Origin: Actinomycetes bacterium
GTDB taxonomy: Bacteria > Actinomycetota > Humimicrobiia > JAHJRV01
Direction of reading: 5' to 3'
DNA length: 10,915 nt
NCBI GenBank assembly: GCA_030612085.1
Contig: JAUWOM010000031.1
Location: forward strand, 1 to 10,915
The position numbers were made by a program, and so were the translations under genes. The notes below the pieces were generated by a model. That model searched no databases and was not told where the DNA came from. It saw only the letters and a list, made by a program, of their open reading frames with translations. Shown piece by piece: positions 1 through 6,182 of this stretch; position 1 is the first letter of the stretch, and each line of letters begins with the position of its first letter.

Positions 1-768
1 ATTGCTAAAAAAGCAAAAGCGGGTCAATTTGTAATAATAAGAATTAATGAGACTGGAGAAAGAATACCACTTACTCTTGCTGATTTTGATGCTAAGAAAG
101 GAACTATCACTTTGGTTGCATTAAGAGTGGGAAAAACAACCCATCTTTTAAGCACATTAAAAGCTGAGGACGAGATATTAGATGTTGTTGGTCCTTTAGG
201 AAATCCAACCGAGATTGATAATTACGGTAGAGTCATTTGTGTTGGTGGTGGATTGGGAATTGCTACTATCATTACAATTTGTAAGAAACTTAAAGATGCT
301 GGAAATTATGTTATAGGAATTATAGGTGCAAGAACAAAAAATCTTATAATTTTTGAGGATAAGTTGAGAGGAATATGTAATGAACTTCATATTTCAACCG
401 ATGATGGTTCCTATGGACATCACGGATTTGTTACCGATATATTAAAAAAATTGCTTGACGAGGATAATCCCATAAATGCAATCTGGGCTATTGGGCCTGC
501 TATAATGATGAAATTTGTCTGCAAAACTACAGAATCATATAAAATTAAAACTATTGTTAGTTTAAATCCTATCATGGTAGATGGAACAGGTATGTGTGGT
601 GCTTGTAGAGTTGAAGTTGATAATAAAACTAAATTTACATGTGTTCATGGACCAGAATTTGATGGGCATAAAGTAAATTGGGATTTACTACTCTCTCGTC
701 AACAGATGTATCTTAATAGTGAAAAACTATCTTTAGGTGAATTTAAGAAAAAGATAGGAGCACAATAA
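1..768 (+). CDS. nfnA: NfnA-type FAD/NAD-binding, [2Fe-2S] subunit of NADH-dependent ferredoxin:NADP+ oxidoreductase (5' partial)
   Basis: The reading frame is open from the first base, so the start lies outside the window; 255 residues are visible, and about 25 N-terminal residues are probably missing. The protein belongs to the ferredoxin-NADP reductase/PyrK-like family: an FAD-binding segment with RIPLTLAD (visible residues 21-28), an NAD-binding loop CVGGGLG (80-86), and a C-terminal [2Fe-2S] segment DGTGMCGAC (194-202) with a further Cys at 214. In PyrK the cluster has four cysteines; here an Asp (194) stands five residues before the first Cys, at the place of PyrK's first Cys, as expected for NfnA (Asp plus three Cys). 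Known role of the family: the cytoplasmic small subunit that oxidises NADH and passes electrons to NfnB's bifurcating centre. nfnB begins two bases after the stop, supporting a two-gene operon. A bare 'sulfide dehydrogenase subunit' or PyrK annotation is the alternative name; the nfnB neighbour favours NfnA. Confidence 0.93.
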   Translation: MAKKAKAGQFVIIRINETGERIPLTLADFDAKKGTITLVALRVGKTTHLLSTLKAEDEILDVVGPLGNPTEIDNYGRVICVGGGLGIATIITICKKLKDAGNYVIGIIGARTKNLIIFEDKLRGICNELHISTDDGSYGHHGFVTDILKKLLDEDNPINAIWAIGPAIMMKFVCKTTESYKIKTIVSLNPIMVDGTGMCGACRVEVDNKTKFTCVHGPEFDGHKVNWDLLLSRQQMYLNSEKLSLGEFKKKIGAQ

Positions 769-770
769 GA

Positions 771-2210
771 GTGAAAGAGAAAAGAGAAATGAAGAAAGAG
801 GAAAGGAAAAAGAGGAAACTCAGTAAAAGAAAATTAAAAGTTGAAATACCACAGCAGGAAATAGAAGTAAGAATTAAAAATTTCAATGAAGTCCCCTTTG
901 GTTACAGTGAAGAGCAAGCAATTGAAGAAGCTAAAAGATGTCTTCAATGCAAAAAACCTAAATGCATTGAGGGATGTCCTGTAGATGTTGATATTCCAGC
1001 ATTTATAAAATTAATAGAAGATGGCAAGTTTGATAAAGCTGCAAAGAAGATAAAAGAAAAAAACAGCCTTCCAGCTGTATGTGGAAGAGTTTGTCCTCAG
1101 GAAGACCAGTGTGAAAAGATGTGTGTTTTGGGAAGAAAGAAAGAATTTGAACCAGTAGCAATTGGGGGACTTGAAAGATTTGCTGCTGATTGGGAAGCTG
1201 AACATGGAACAGTTGAGGTTCCTGAGATACCTCCATCAACAGGTAAAAAAGTTGCAGTTGTGGGGTCAGGACCTGCAGGGCTTACATGTGCATCTGATCT
1301 TGTTAAAATGGGACACCAGACTACTCTATTTGAGTCACTTCATAAGTCAGGTGGGGTTCTGGTTTATGGTATTCCTGAGTTTAGACTCCCGAAGAAAATA
1401 GTACAAAGAGAGGTTGATTATATTAAGAGTCTCGGGGTCGATTTAAGAGTGAATTCATTGATTGGTAAACTATATACAATTGATGAACTGAAAGGAAAAT
1501 ATGATGCAATATTTTTAGGAACTGGTGCTGGTCTTCCAATGTTCTTAGGGATTCCAGGTGAGAATTATAATGGAGTTTATTCAGCTAATGAGTTTCTTAC
1601 AAGGTCAAATTTGATGAAGGCATATCTTTTCCCAGAGTGCGATACTCCAATAAAGAGGGGAAAGAAGGTTGCAGTAGTTGGAGGTGGGAATGTAGCAATG
1701 GATTCAGCAAGAACTGCACTAAGATTGGGAGCAGATGAGGTATACCTTGTTTATAGAAGAAGTGAAAAGGAGATGCCTGCAAGGATAGAAGAGATTGAAA
1801 GAGCTAAAGAAGAGGGTGTAAAATTCATGATACTTTCAAATCCAATTGAAGTAATTGGAGAAAATGGTTGGGTAAAAGCTCTCAAATGTATAAAGATGAA
1901 ATTAGGTGAACCCGATGAGTCGGGTAGAAGAAGACCTATTCCTATACAAGGGTCTGAGTTTGTATTTAATATAGATTTATTCATAGTGGCAATTGGAACA
2001 AGACCAAATCCATTAATTCCCCAATCTACTCCTGATTTAAAGACTACAAAATGGGGAACAATAGTAGTAAAGGAAGATGTTCCTATGACAAGTATAGATG
2101 GAGTTTTTGCTGGTGGTGATATAGTTACAGGAGCTGCCACAGTTATTTTAGCAATGGGTGCTGGAAAAGAAGCTGCAAAAGCTATAGATGAATACATGAA
2201 AAAAGAATAA
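771..2210 (+). CDS. nfnB: NfnB-type NADPH-binding, two [4Fe-4S] flavoprotein subunit (also annotated as GltA-like glutamate synthase small subunit)
   Basis: This 479-residue protein is the large partner of NfnA. The N-terminal Fer4_20-type domain carries two cysteine groups, C57-x2-C60-x4-C65-x3-C69 and C104-x3-C108-x5-C114-x3-C118, for two [4Fe-4S] clusters. Next comes an FAD-binding Rossmann motif VVGSGPAG (163-170), then an NADPH-binding motif VVGGGNVAMDSA starting near residue 302, followed by VYRRSEKEMPAR, and finally the FAD-contacting FAGGDIVTGAATV near the C-terminus. In the family this subunit holds the bifurcating FAD and reduces or oxidises NADP(H) and ferredoxin in the cytoplasm. 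The GTG start is preferred because AGGAG lies at 756-760, ten bases upstream; an in-frame ATG at 789 is a possible alternative. The first 25 residues are unusually rich in Lys, Arg and Glu. Sequence alone does not separate NfnB from a stand-alone glutamate synthase small subunit, but the adjacent nfnA does. Confidence 0.93.
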   Translation: MKEKREMKKEERKKRKLSKRKLKVEIPQQEIEVRIKNFNEVPFGYSEEQAIEEAKRCLQCKKPKCIEGCPVDVDIPAFIKLIEDGKFDKAAKKIKEKNSLPAVCGRVCPQEDQCEKMCVLGRKKEFEPVAIGGLERFAADWEAEHGTVEVPEIPPSTGKKVAVVGSGPAGLTCASDLVKMGHQTTLFESLHKSGGVLVYGIPEFRLPKKIVQREVDYIKSLGVDLRVNSLIGKLYTIDELKGKYDAIFLGTGAGLPMFLGIPGENYNGVYSANEFLTRSNLMKAYLFPECDTPIKRGKKVAVVGGGNVAMDSARTALRLGADEVYLVYRRSEKEMPARIEEIERAKEEGVKFMILSNPIEVIGENGWVKALKCIKMKLGEPDESGRRRPIPIQGSEFVFNIDLFIVAIGTRPNPLIPQSTPDLKTTKWGTIVVKEDVPMTSIDGVFAGGDIVTGAATVILAMGAGKEAAKAIDEYMKKE

Positions 2211-2234
2211 AAAGATAAATTTTGACACCGTGTC

Positions 2235-2262
2235 ATTGCGAGGGACAAAGTCCCGAAGCAAT
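2235..2262. repeat. REP-like hairpin element (ATTGCGAGGGAC / GTCCCGAAGCAAT type)
   Basis: The core forms a two-part hairpin: ATTGC (2235-2239) pairs with GCAAT (2258-2262), and GGGAC (2242-2246) pairs with GTCCC (2250-2254) around an AAA loop. The surrounding text, from GTCATTGCG to GCAATCTC, matches from memory a repeat seen between genes in many unrelated bacterial genomes and metagenome bins. It is the most GC-rich stretch of its gap. It has no T-run directly after it, so it does not look like an ordinary intrinsic terminator, although it may protect or end the nfnB transcript. Confidence 0.75.
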
Positions 2263-2322
2263 CTCATTTAAAAAGTAAATACTTTTGTGAACAATTTTCA
2301 ATTTTTATCAGTCTAATAGATA

Positions 2323-2365
2323 AAAAACAGTGAAATTCAAAAAATAAAGTTTTGAAACTGTTTTT
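2323..2365. repeat. Long AT-rich interrupted inverted repeat upstream of the DUF4349 gene
   Basis: AAAAACAGT (2323-2331) pairs perfectly with ACTGTTTTT (2357-2365), and inside it TTCAAAA (2336-2342) pairs perfectly with TTTTGAA (2350-2356). The only interruption is a four-base GAAA bulge at 2332-2335, and the loop is seven bases. It ends 34 bases before the ATG at 2400 and 22 bases before its Shine-Dalgarno sequence. It could be a weak bidirectional terminator, a regulatory leader or an operator-like palindrome; the sequence does not decide. Confidence 0.5.
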
Positions 2366-2387
2366 AAAAAGTAAAATTATTTATAAG

Positions 2388-2394
2388 AAGGAGG
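2388..2394 (+). promoter_or_regulatory. Shine-Dalgarno AAGGAGG setting the ATG start at 2400
   Basis: A perfect AAGGAGG sits five bases before ATG 2400. It rules out the longer reading from TTG at 2352, which has no such site and would place extra charged residues before the signal peptide. Confidence 0.88.
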
Positions 2395-2399
2395 AAAAA

Positions 2400-3374
2400 A
2401 TGGGAAAAAACTCAAAACAAAGTTTCATTAAAAAAACAAGAATTCTTAAAATTCCTACATTAACTTTATTTTCAATGATTCTTGTTCTGATTATAACTAT
2501 GAATATTGTAGGTTGTGCCATGGTTACTTCAACATTCAAAAGTTTAAAAACCAATGAAATTGCAAAAGAAACACCTTACGCGTTAGAGGAAAAGATACTT
2601 TTAGAAGAAGCTGAAAAATCTGATAGAGCTGAATATATTGAAACTGAAGTAGCGGCTGGAGGTGAAATTGTTTTTAATCCTCAAGTTACAACATTGGAAA
2701 GAATGATTATTTATCATGGAAATATAGAGTTAGAAGTTGAGAAGGGTAAATTTAGTGAAAAATTTGAACAGATAGGTGATATTGCAAGAGCAGCAGGTGG
2801 TTTTGTATCTAATACAAGTAGTAGAGCATATGGAGATGAACCTGCAATAGGGACAATTATAATAAAGGTACCTTCAGAGAATTTTAATTCAGTTATTGAT
2901 CAGATAAAAAAACTTGGCAATGTGAAGAATTTTAATACATATGCTGATGAAGTAACCCAGGAATATGTGGATTTAAATAGTAGACTCAAACATTTCCAGG
3001 CTCAAGAAAAGGTTCTTTTACAAATGATGGATAAATCAGGAACGATAGAGGATAGCATTGCCGTTCATAGAGAACTTTCAAGTGTTCAAGAACAGATTGA
3101 GATTATAAAGGGAAGATTAAGATGGTTGGATGAACAGATAAGTTTCTCAACCATAACTATTTCCGTTAGTGAACCACATGTAAAACCTCAGCCATATCCA
3201 ATTAGGTGGGAATTTCTGGATACTCTTAGAGAAGGTGTTAGAGCAATTATTAAAGTAATTAATGGTTTGGTCCTTTTTATAATGGTAATCTCACCAATAG
3301 TATTTTTAGTGGTTATAGGATTTCTTATTGTCAGGTACGTATCGAAAAGAAGAAAAAGCAAAAAAGAAATCTAA
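2400..3374 (+). CDS. DUF4349 family envelope lipoprotein
   Basis: The protein has 324 residues. A basic N-terminus is followed by a hydrophobic stretch (about 18-37) that ends in the lipobox-like IVGC with Cys39, so a lipid-anchored or membrane-tethered N-terminus is likely. The middle contains the DUF4349 body: a beta-rich part, LERMIIYHGNIELEVEKGKF and then a YVDLNSRL segment, leading into an amphipathic helical, probably coiled-coil part (about 190-250). A single C-terminal membrane segment (about 289-311) ends in a very basic tail, RYVSKRRKSKK, expected to be cytoplasmic. Known for the family: widespread, topology as here, no defined biochemical role; it is often loosely called a lipoprotein or anti-sigma-like protein. 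It stands alone between two gaps, so neighbours say little. The start is ATG 2400, set by a strong ribosome binding site. Confidence 0.85.
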   Translation: MGKNSKQSFIKKTRILKIPTLTLFSMILVLIITMNIVGCAMVTSTFKSLKTNEIAKETPYALEEKILLEEAEKSDRAEYIETEVAAGGEIVFNPQVTTLERMIIYHGNIELEVEKGKFSEKFEQIGDIARAAGGFVSNTSSRAYGDEPAIGTIIIKVPSENFNSVIDQIKKLGNVKNFNTYADEVTQEYVDLNSRLKHFQAQEKVLLQMMDKSGTIEDSIAVHRELSSVQEQIEIIKGRLRWLDEQISFSTITISVSEPHVKPQPYPIRWEFLDTLREGVRAIIKVINGLVLFIMVISPIVFLVVIGFLIVRYVSKRRKSKKEI

Positions 3375-3405
3375 AATAGCTTAGAAACTATGCTACAAAG
3401 CGATT
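3374..3405. repeat. Dispersed 32-base repeat, copy C (most diverged)
   Basis: This stretch begins on the last base of the DUF4349 stop codon and matches copy B (10661-10692) at 25 of 32 positions, including the shared cores AAACTATGC and ACAAAGC. See the copies at 9583 and 10661. The position right behind a stop codon is common to copies B and C. Confidence 0.6.
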
Positions 3406-3480
3406 AATAGAAATTAGATTATATAAAATATTAAATCCTTCTCTTCTGTTCTCTTATTAAGTTAATTAGAGATCAAATAT

Positions 3481-3540
3481 AGAGGATCATTAAATGTGCT
3501 TACCCTTCAGTCCTCTTAGCATTGAGTTTAGGGTAATAGC
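3481..3540. other. Two interleaved inverted repeats in the gap before the YtxH-like gene
   Basis: AGAGGA (3481-3486) can pair with TCCTCT (3511-3516). TTACCCT (3500-3506) can pair with AGGGTAA (3530-3536), extended by GC (3498-3499) with GC (3539-3540) across a two-base bulge. The 5' arm of the second pair lies inside the loop of the first, so the two stems give either a pseudoknot or two alternative folds. The remainder of this 253-base gap is AT-rich with no gene seen. Confidence 0.35.
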
Positions 3541-3627
3541 AAAAAATAAATAAAGTGATATGTTAAAATTATTTAAAAAGATTATTTAATAATATTTTAA
3601 TTTATATTCATTTATTAGCGAGACAAG

Positions 3628-3864
3628 ATGAAAAATAAGAAAGATAAAAAGTTTGAGTTAATTACTTCATTTGCTATTGGATTTTGTGTAGGAGTTTTAA
3701 TCGCTCCAAGAACAGGAGAGGAAACAAGAAAGATATTATCAGAAATAGGAAAACAATATATCCAGAAATCATCAGATTGGTTAAATGAGAAAATAGCTCA
3801 ATTTTCAGAAATAACAGATCAGTATGCTGAAAATATAAAGGAATATCTGGAAGATATAAAATAA
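3628..3864 (+). CDS. YtxH-like small membrane protein
   Basis: This 78-residue protein has a short, very basic N-terminus (KNKKDKK), one hydrophobic segment (about 10-27) and the YtxH signature GFCVGVLIAPRTGEETR (18-34), where Gly residues and the APxxGxExR turn are typical of the family. The rest is a charged amphipathic helix. YtxH-domain proteins are single-pass membrane proteins found widely in bacteria, some linked to stress; no precise molecular role is established. The ribosome binding site is weak (AGCGAGA a few bases upstream). The DUF951 gene begins 27 bases after the stop, so the two are probably co-transcribed with ychF. Confidence 0.85.
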   Translation: MKNKKDKKFELITSFAIGFCVGVLIAPRTGEETRKILSEIGKQYIQKSSDWLNEKIAQFSEITDQYAENIKEYLEDIK

Positions 3865-3891
3865 AAGTTATATATTTAAGGATAAAAATAA

Positions 3892-4104
3892 TTGGTAAAA
3901 ACAGCGACTGTTAAAATAGGTGATTTAGTAAAATTAAAAAAGAAACATCCATGTGGAGAAAATAGATGGCAAGTTTTTAGGGTTGGAATGGATATTGGGC
4001 TCGAGTGTCAAGGATGCGGAAGAAAAATAAAGTTGATAAGAAGAGAATTTAATAGAAGATTTAGAGGGTATTTAAAAGAGGAGATTAAAGAAAAGGAAAG
4101 GTAG
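3892..4104 (+). CDS. DUF951 family small zinc-binding protein
   Basis: This 70-residue protein starts at TTG; AAGGA (3878-3882) lies nine bases upstream, and no ATG or GTG gives a full-length product. The DUF951 pattern is clear: a basic KLKKKHPCG (14-22), Trp26, RVGMD (30-34) and C39-x2-C42-G, followed by a highly basic C-terminal tail. His19/Cys21 with Cys39/Cys42 probably bind zinc, and the basic tail suggests nucleic acid or ribosome binding; this is inference, as the family has no defined function. Its stop codon TAG is followed at once by the ATG of ychF with no base between, and its 3' end carries the ychF ribosome binding site. As I recall, DUF951 next to ychF recurs in Firmicutes, which points to a shared role in translation. 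Confidence 0.88.
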   Translation: MVKTATVKIGDLVKLKKKHPCGENRWQVFRVGMDIGLECQGCGRKIKLIRREFNRRFRGYLKEEIKEKER

Positions 4105-5199
4105 ATGAAGATAGGGATAGTTGGACTTCCTAATGTAGGTAAGTCCACTTTTTTTAATGCTTTAACTAAACAAAATGCAAAGATTGATAAGTATCCATTT
4201 ACTACGGTTAAACCAAATTTAGGTGATGTAGAAATACCTGATAAAAGATTAAAAGCACTTAAAAGTGTATTTAATCCAAAGAGAGTAGTGCCAACTTCAA
4301 TAAATTTTTTAGATGTTGCTGGATTGGTCAAAGGAGCCAGTCATGGGGAAGGTCTGGGCAACAAGTTTTTAGCACAAATACGAGATACTGATGCAATTGT
4401 TCATGTTGTACGTTGCTTTGAAGATATAAATGTAGCTCACATTAATACAGTTCTTTCTCCAAAAAGGGATATTGAAATAGTTGATTTAGAATTGATTTTG
4501 GCTGATCTTTCTACTATTGAGAAAAGCTTAGAAAAAACTAAAATAGCAGGTAAATCTGGAAAAAAGGAAGAACTTAAGAGATTAGAAGTTTTAACAAAGG
4601 TAAGAGATTCTTTACAAAAAGGTGATTCAGTAAGAGCTATTAGGTTAAAGGAACAGGAGTTAAGAATAATAAAAGGATTAAACCTCCTAACACAAAAACC
4701 AGTTATTTATGTTGCAAATGTTGAGGAAGATTATTACAAGACTAATGAGAGCAAAGAACTTGTCAAAGAAGTTGAAGATATTGCTAAGTTAGATAAAGCT
4801 GAAGTTATGATAATATCTGCAAAAATTTTACAGGAATTATCGGAACTACCAGATGAAAATGCTCAAGAATTTGCAAAGGATATGAAAATTCCTTATGAGG
4901 GACTAAATGAATTTATAAGAGCAAGTTACAAGCTTTTAGATATTATTACATTTTTTACCGGGAACGAAAATGAGGTTCATGCCTGGACCATAAAAAGAAA
5001 CACACCTGTAGTAAAAGCTGCGGGAAAAATACACTCCGATATGGAAAAAGGTTTTATAAAAGCTGAAGTTACAAACTGGGAGGATTTATCGGATGCAGGT
5101 TCAATATCTAAGATAAAGGAGATGGGAACTTATAGAGTTGAAGGTAGGGATTATTTAGTAAAAGATGGTGATGTTATATATATTCACTTCCACAGGTAA
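4105..5199 (+). CDS. ychF: Redox/translation-associated ATPase YchF (OLA1 family, Obg-like)
   Basis: At 364 residues this matches the family's usual length. The P-loop GLPNVGKS is at 7-14 and the switch region reads DVAGLVKGAS (70-79); Leu74 takes the place of the catalytic Gln of classical GTPases, as is normal for this HAS-NTPase family. The specificity motif is NVEE (205-208) instead of NKxD, the change that makes YchF prefer ATP. A coiled-coil insertion lies around residues 125-190, and the C-terminal TGS domain begins near 281, with HAWTIKRNTPVVKAAGKIH. YchF is a cytoplasmic ribosome-associated P-loop NTPase implicated in translation and oxidative stress response. The ATG directly follows the DUF951 stop, with AAGGAAAG just upstream. 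Confidence 0.97.
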   Translation: MKIGIVGLPNVGKSTFFNALTKQNAKIDKYPFTTVKPNLGDVEIPDKRLKALKSVFNPKRVVPTSINFLDVAGLVKGASHGEGLGNKFLAQIRDTDAIVHVVRCFEDINVAHINTVLSPKRDIEIVDLELILADLSTIEKSLEKTKIAGKSGKKEELKRLEVLTKVRDSLQKGDSVRAIRLKEQELRIIKGLNLLTQKPVIYVANVEEDYYKTNESKELVKEVEDIAKLDKAEVMIISAKILQELSELPDENAQEFAKDMKIPYEGLNEFIRASYKLLDIITFFTGNENEVHAWTIKRNTPVVKAAGKIHSDMEKGFIKAEVTNWEDLSDAGSISKIKEMGTYRVEGRDYLVKDGDVIYIHFHR

Positions 5200-5234
5200 T
5201 GTATTATTTTTAAAAAATTTAAAACTTTTTTTAG

Positions 5235-5243
5235 AAGGTGGAG
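5235..5243 (+). promoter_or_regulatory. Shine-Dalgarno-like AAGGTGGAG favouring the TTG start at 5247
   Basis: AAGGTGGAG differs from AAGGAGGAG by one base and is well placed for TTG 5247. The upstream in-frame GTG at 5238 lies within this site and has only AGAAG directly against it, so it is the less likely start. Confidence 0.5.
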
Positions 5244-5246
5244 AGT

Positions 5247-6146
5247 TTGTTAGGAGAAATAGTTGATTATGAGGATTATGATTACAGAGAATTTTGGAGT
5301 GGTAAAAAAAGAAGCTATGAGCACCTTTCTGAAATTTATGCTTTAAAAAAACTTGTTTCTAAGAAAGGGAAAAGATTTATTGATATTGGTGGAGGGTATG
5401 GTAGACTCTCAAGTACTTACATTAATTTATTTCCTCAGACAGTTTTATTGGATTATTCTCTCAAAAATCTTTCAGTAGCAAAAAAAGAACTATCCAAGAG
5501 ATCAAAGTCTAAGATTTTTTTTGTGGCATCGGATGCCTACGATATGCCTTTTAAAAATTTCACGTTTGATTTTGCTATTTCTATAAGATTGATACATCAT
5601 CTTACTCAACCTCAGAACTTTTTCGATGAAATAAGCAGGATTTTAACACCTCAGAGCTTTTTTATTTTAGAATATGCAAATAAGAGAAATCTCAAAAGAA
5701 TGGGAAAATTCTTAATTAGAAAGGGAGCAGAAAATCCATTTTTTTATGAGCCTTCAATGATTGGAAAAAATATATACAATTTTCATCCTAAATTTATCAG
5801 TGATAAGTTAAAATTAGCTGAGTTTAAAATTCTTAAAATTTTAAGTGTATCCAATTTTAGATTAAATTTTATAAAAAATATAATAAATCCAGAAATTCTC
5901 TCGAAGATAGATAATATAGTTCAATTACCTCTTGGCTTAATAAAAACTGGACCGTCAATTTTTGTGTTATCTCAAAAGAGGGATGAAAAAATTGAAAAGA
6001 TCTCTTCTGCTATTGAAAAAATTCCGTGGAAATGTATTTATTGTAAAAGTGATATTATAGATGAAAAAGAAGATGAACTAATCTGTAATCAATGTGGTGC
6101 TAAATTTCCAATAATAGGTGGTATATATGATTTCAGAAAAAAATAA
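5247..6146 (+). CDS. Class I SAM-dependent methyltransferase with C-terminal Trm112-like zinc ribbon
   Basis: The TTG start gives 299 residues (GTG 5238 would add three). The N-terminal two thirds form a Methyltransf_11/25-type Rossmann fold: motif I FIDIGGGYGRLS (44-55), an acidic strand end LLDYS, then SDAYDMPF and FDFAISIRLIHHL, typical of SAM-dependent enzymes acting on small molecules or on RNA/protein. The C-terminal about 40 residues are a zinc ribbon with C263-x2-C266 and C280-x2-C283, followed by KFPIIGGIYDF, which matches the Trm112-like pattern in which a ribbon ends in a Pro-x2-x-Gly-Ile segment. The substrate cannot be read from the sequence. It lies between ychF and selA, with 47 bases before it and a short gap after, so it may belong to the same transcript; that does not show a role in selenocysteine synthesis. 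Confidence 0.85.
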   Translation: MLGEIVDYEDYDYREFWSGKKRSYEHLSEIYALKKLVSKKGKRFIDIGGGYGRLSSTYINLFPQTVLLDYSLKNLSVAKKELSKRSKSKIFFVASDAYDMPFKNFTFDFAISIRLIHHLTQPQNFFDEISRILTPQSFFILEYANKRNLKRMGKFLIRKGAENPFFYEPSMIGKNIYNFHPKFISDKLKLAEFKILKILSVSNFRLNFIKNIINPEILSKIDNIVQLPLGLIKTGPSIFVLSQKRDEKIEKISSAIEKIPWKCIYCKSDIIDEKEDELICNQCGAKFPIIGGIYDFRKK

Positions 6147-6169
6147 AATAGGTATTTTATAGAAAGAGT

Positions 6170-6177
6170 AAGGGTGA
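6170..6177 (+). promoter_or_regulatory. Shine-Dalgarno-like AAGGGTGA favouring the ATG start of selA
   Basis: AAGGGTGA ends five bases before ATG 6183 and includes the alternative GTG at 6174, which is three codons longer and has only a purine run (AGAAAGAG) before it. Confidence 0.5.
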
Positions 6178-6182
6178 AATTT

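Noticed and set aside
1751..2248. 165-residue open frame on the - strand
   Set aside because: It lies opposite the well-supported nfnB gene, has low-complexity Ser/Pro/Ile-rich content and no recognisable motif; it is a shadow of nfnB codon use.
2267..2376. 13-base direct repeat TTTAAAAAGTAAA (2267-2279 and 2363-2375) as target duplication around an inserted element
   Set aside because: The interval between them has no terminal inverted repeats, and such A/T strings recur easily in this composition.
2352..2399. Longer N-terminus for the DUF4349 protein from TTG
   Set aside because: The perfect AAGGAGG at 2388-2394 points to ATG 2400, and the TTG lies inside the long hairpin.
3494..3553. 19-residue mini-ORF, possible leader peptide before ytxH
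   Set aside because: No ribosome binding site, no run of a single regulatory amino acid, and it overlaps the inverted repeats by position only.
4008..4331. 107-residue open frame on the - strand
   Set aside because: It covers the DUF951 3' end and the ychF P-loop region, both clearly coding on the + strand; no motif or ribosome binding site.
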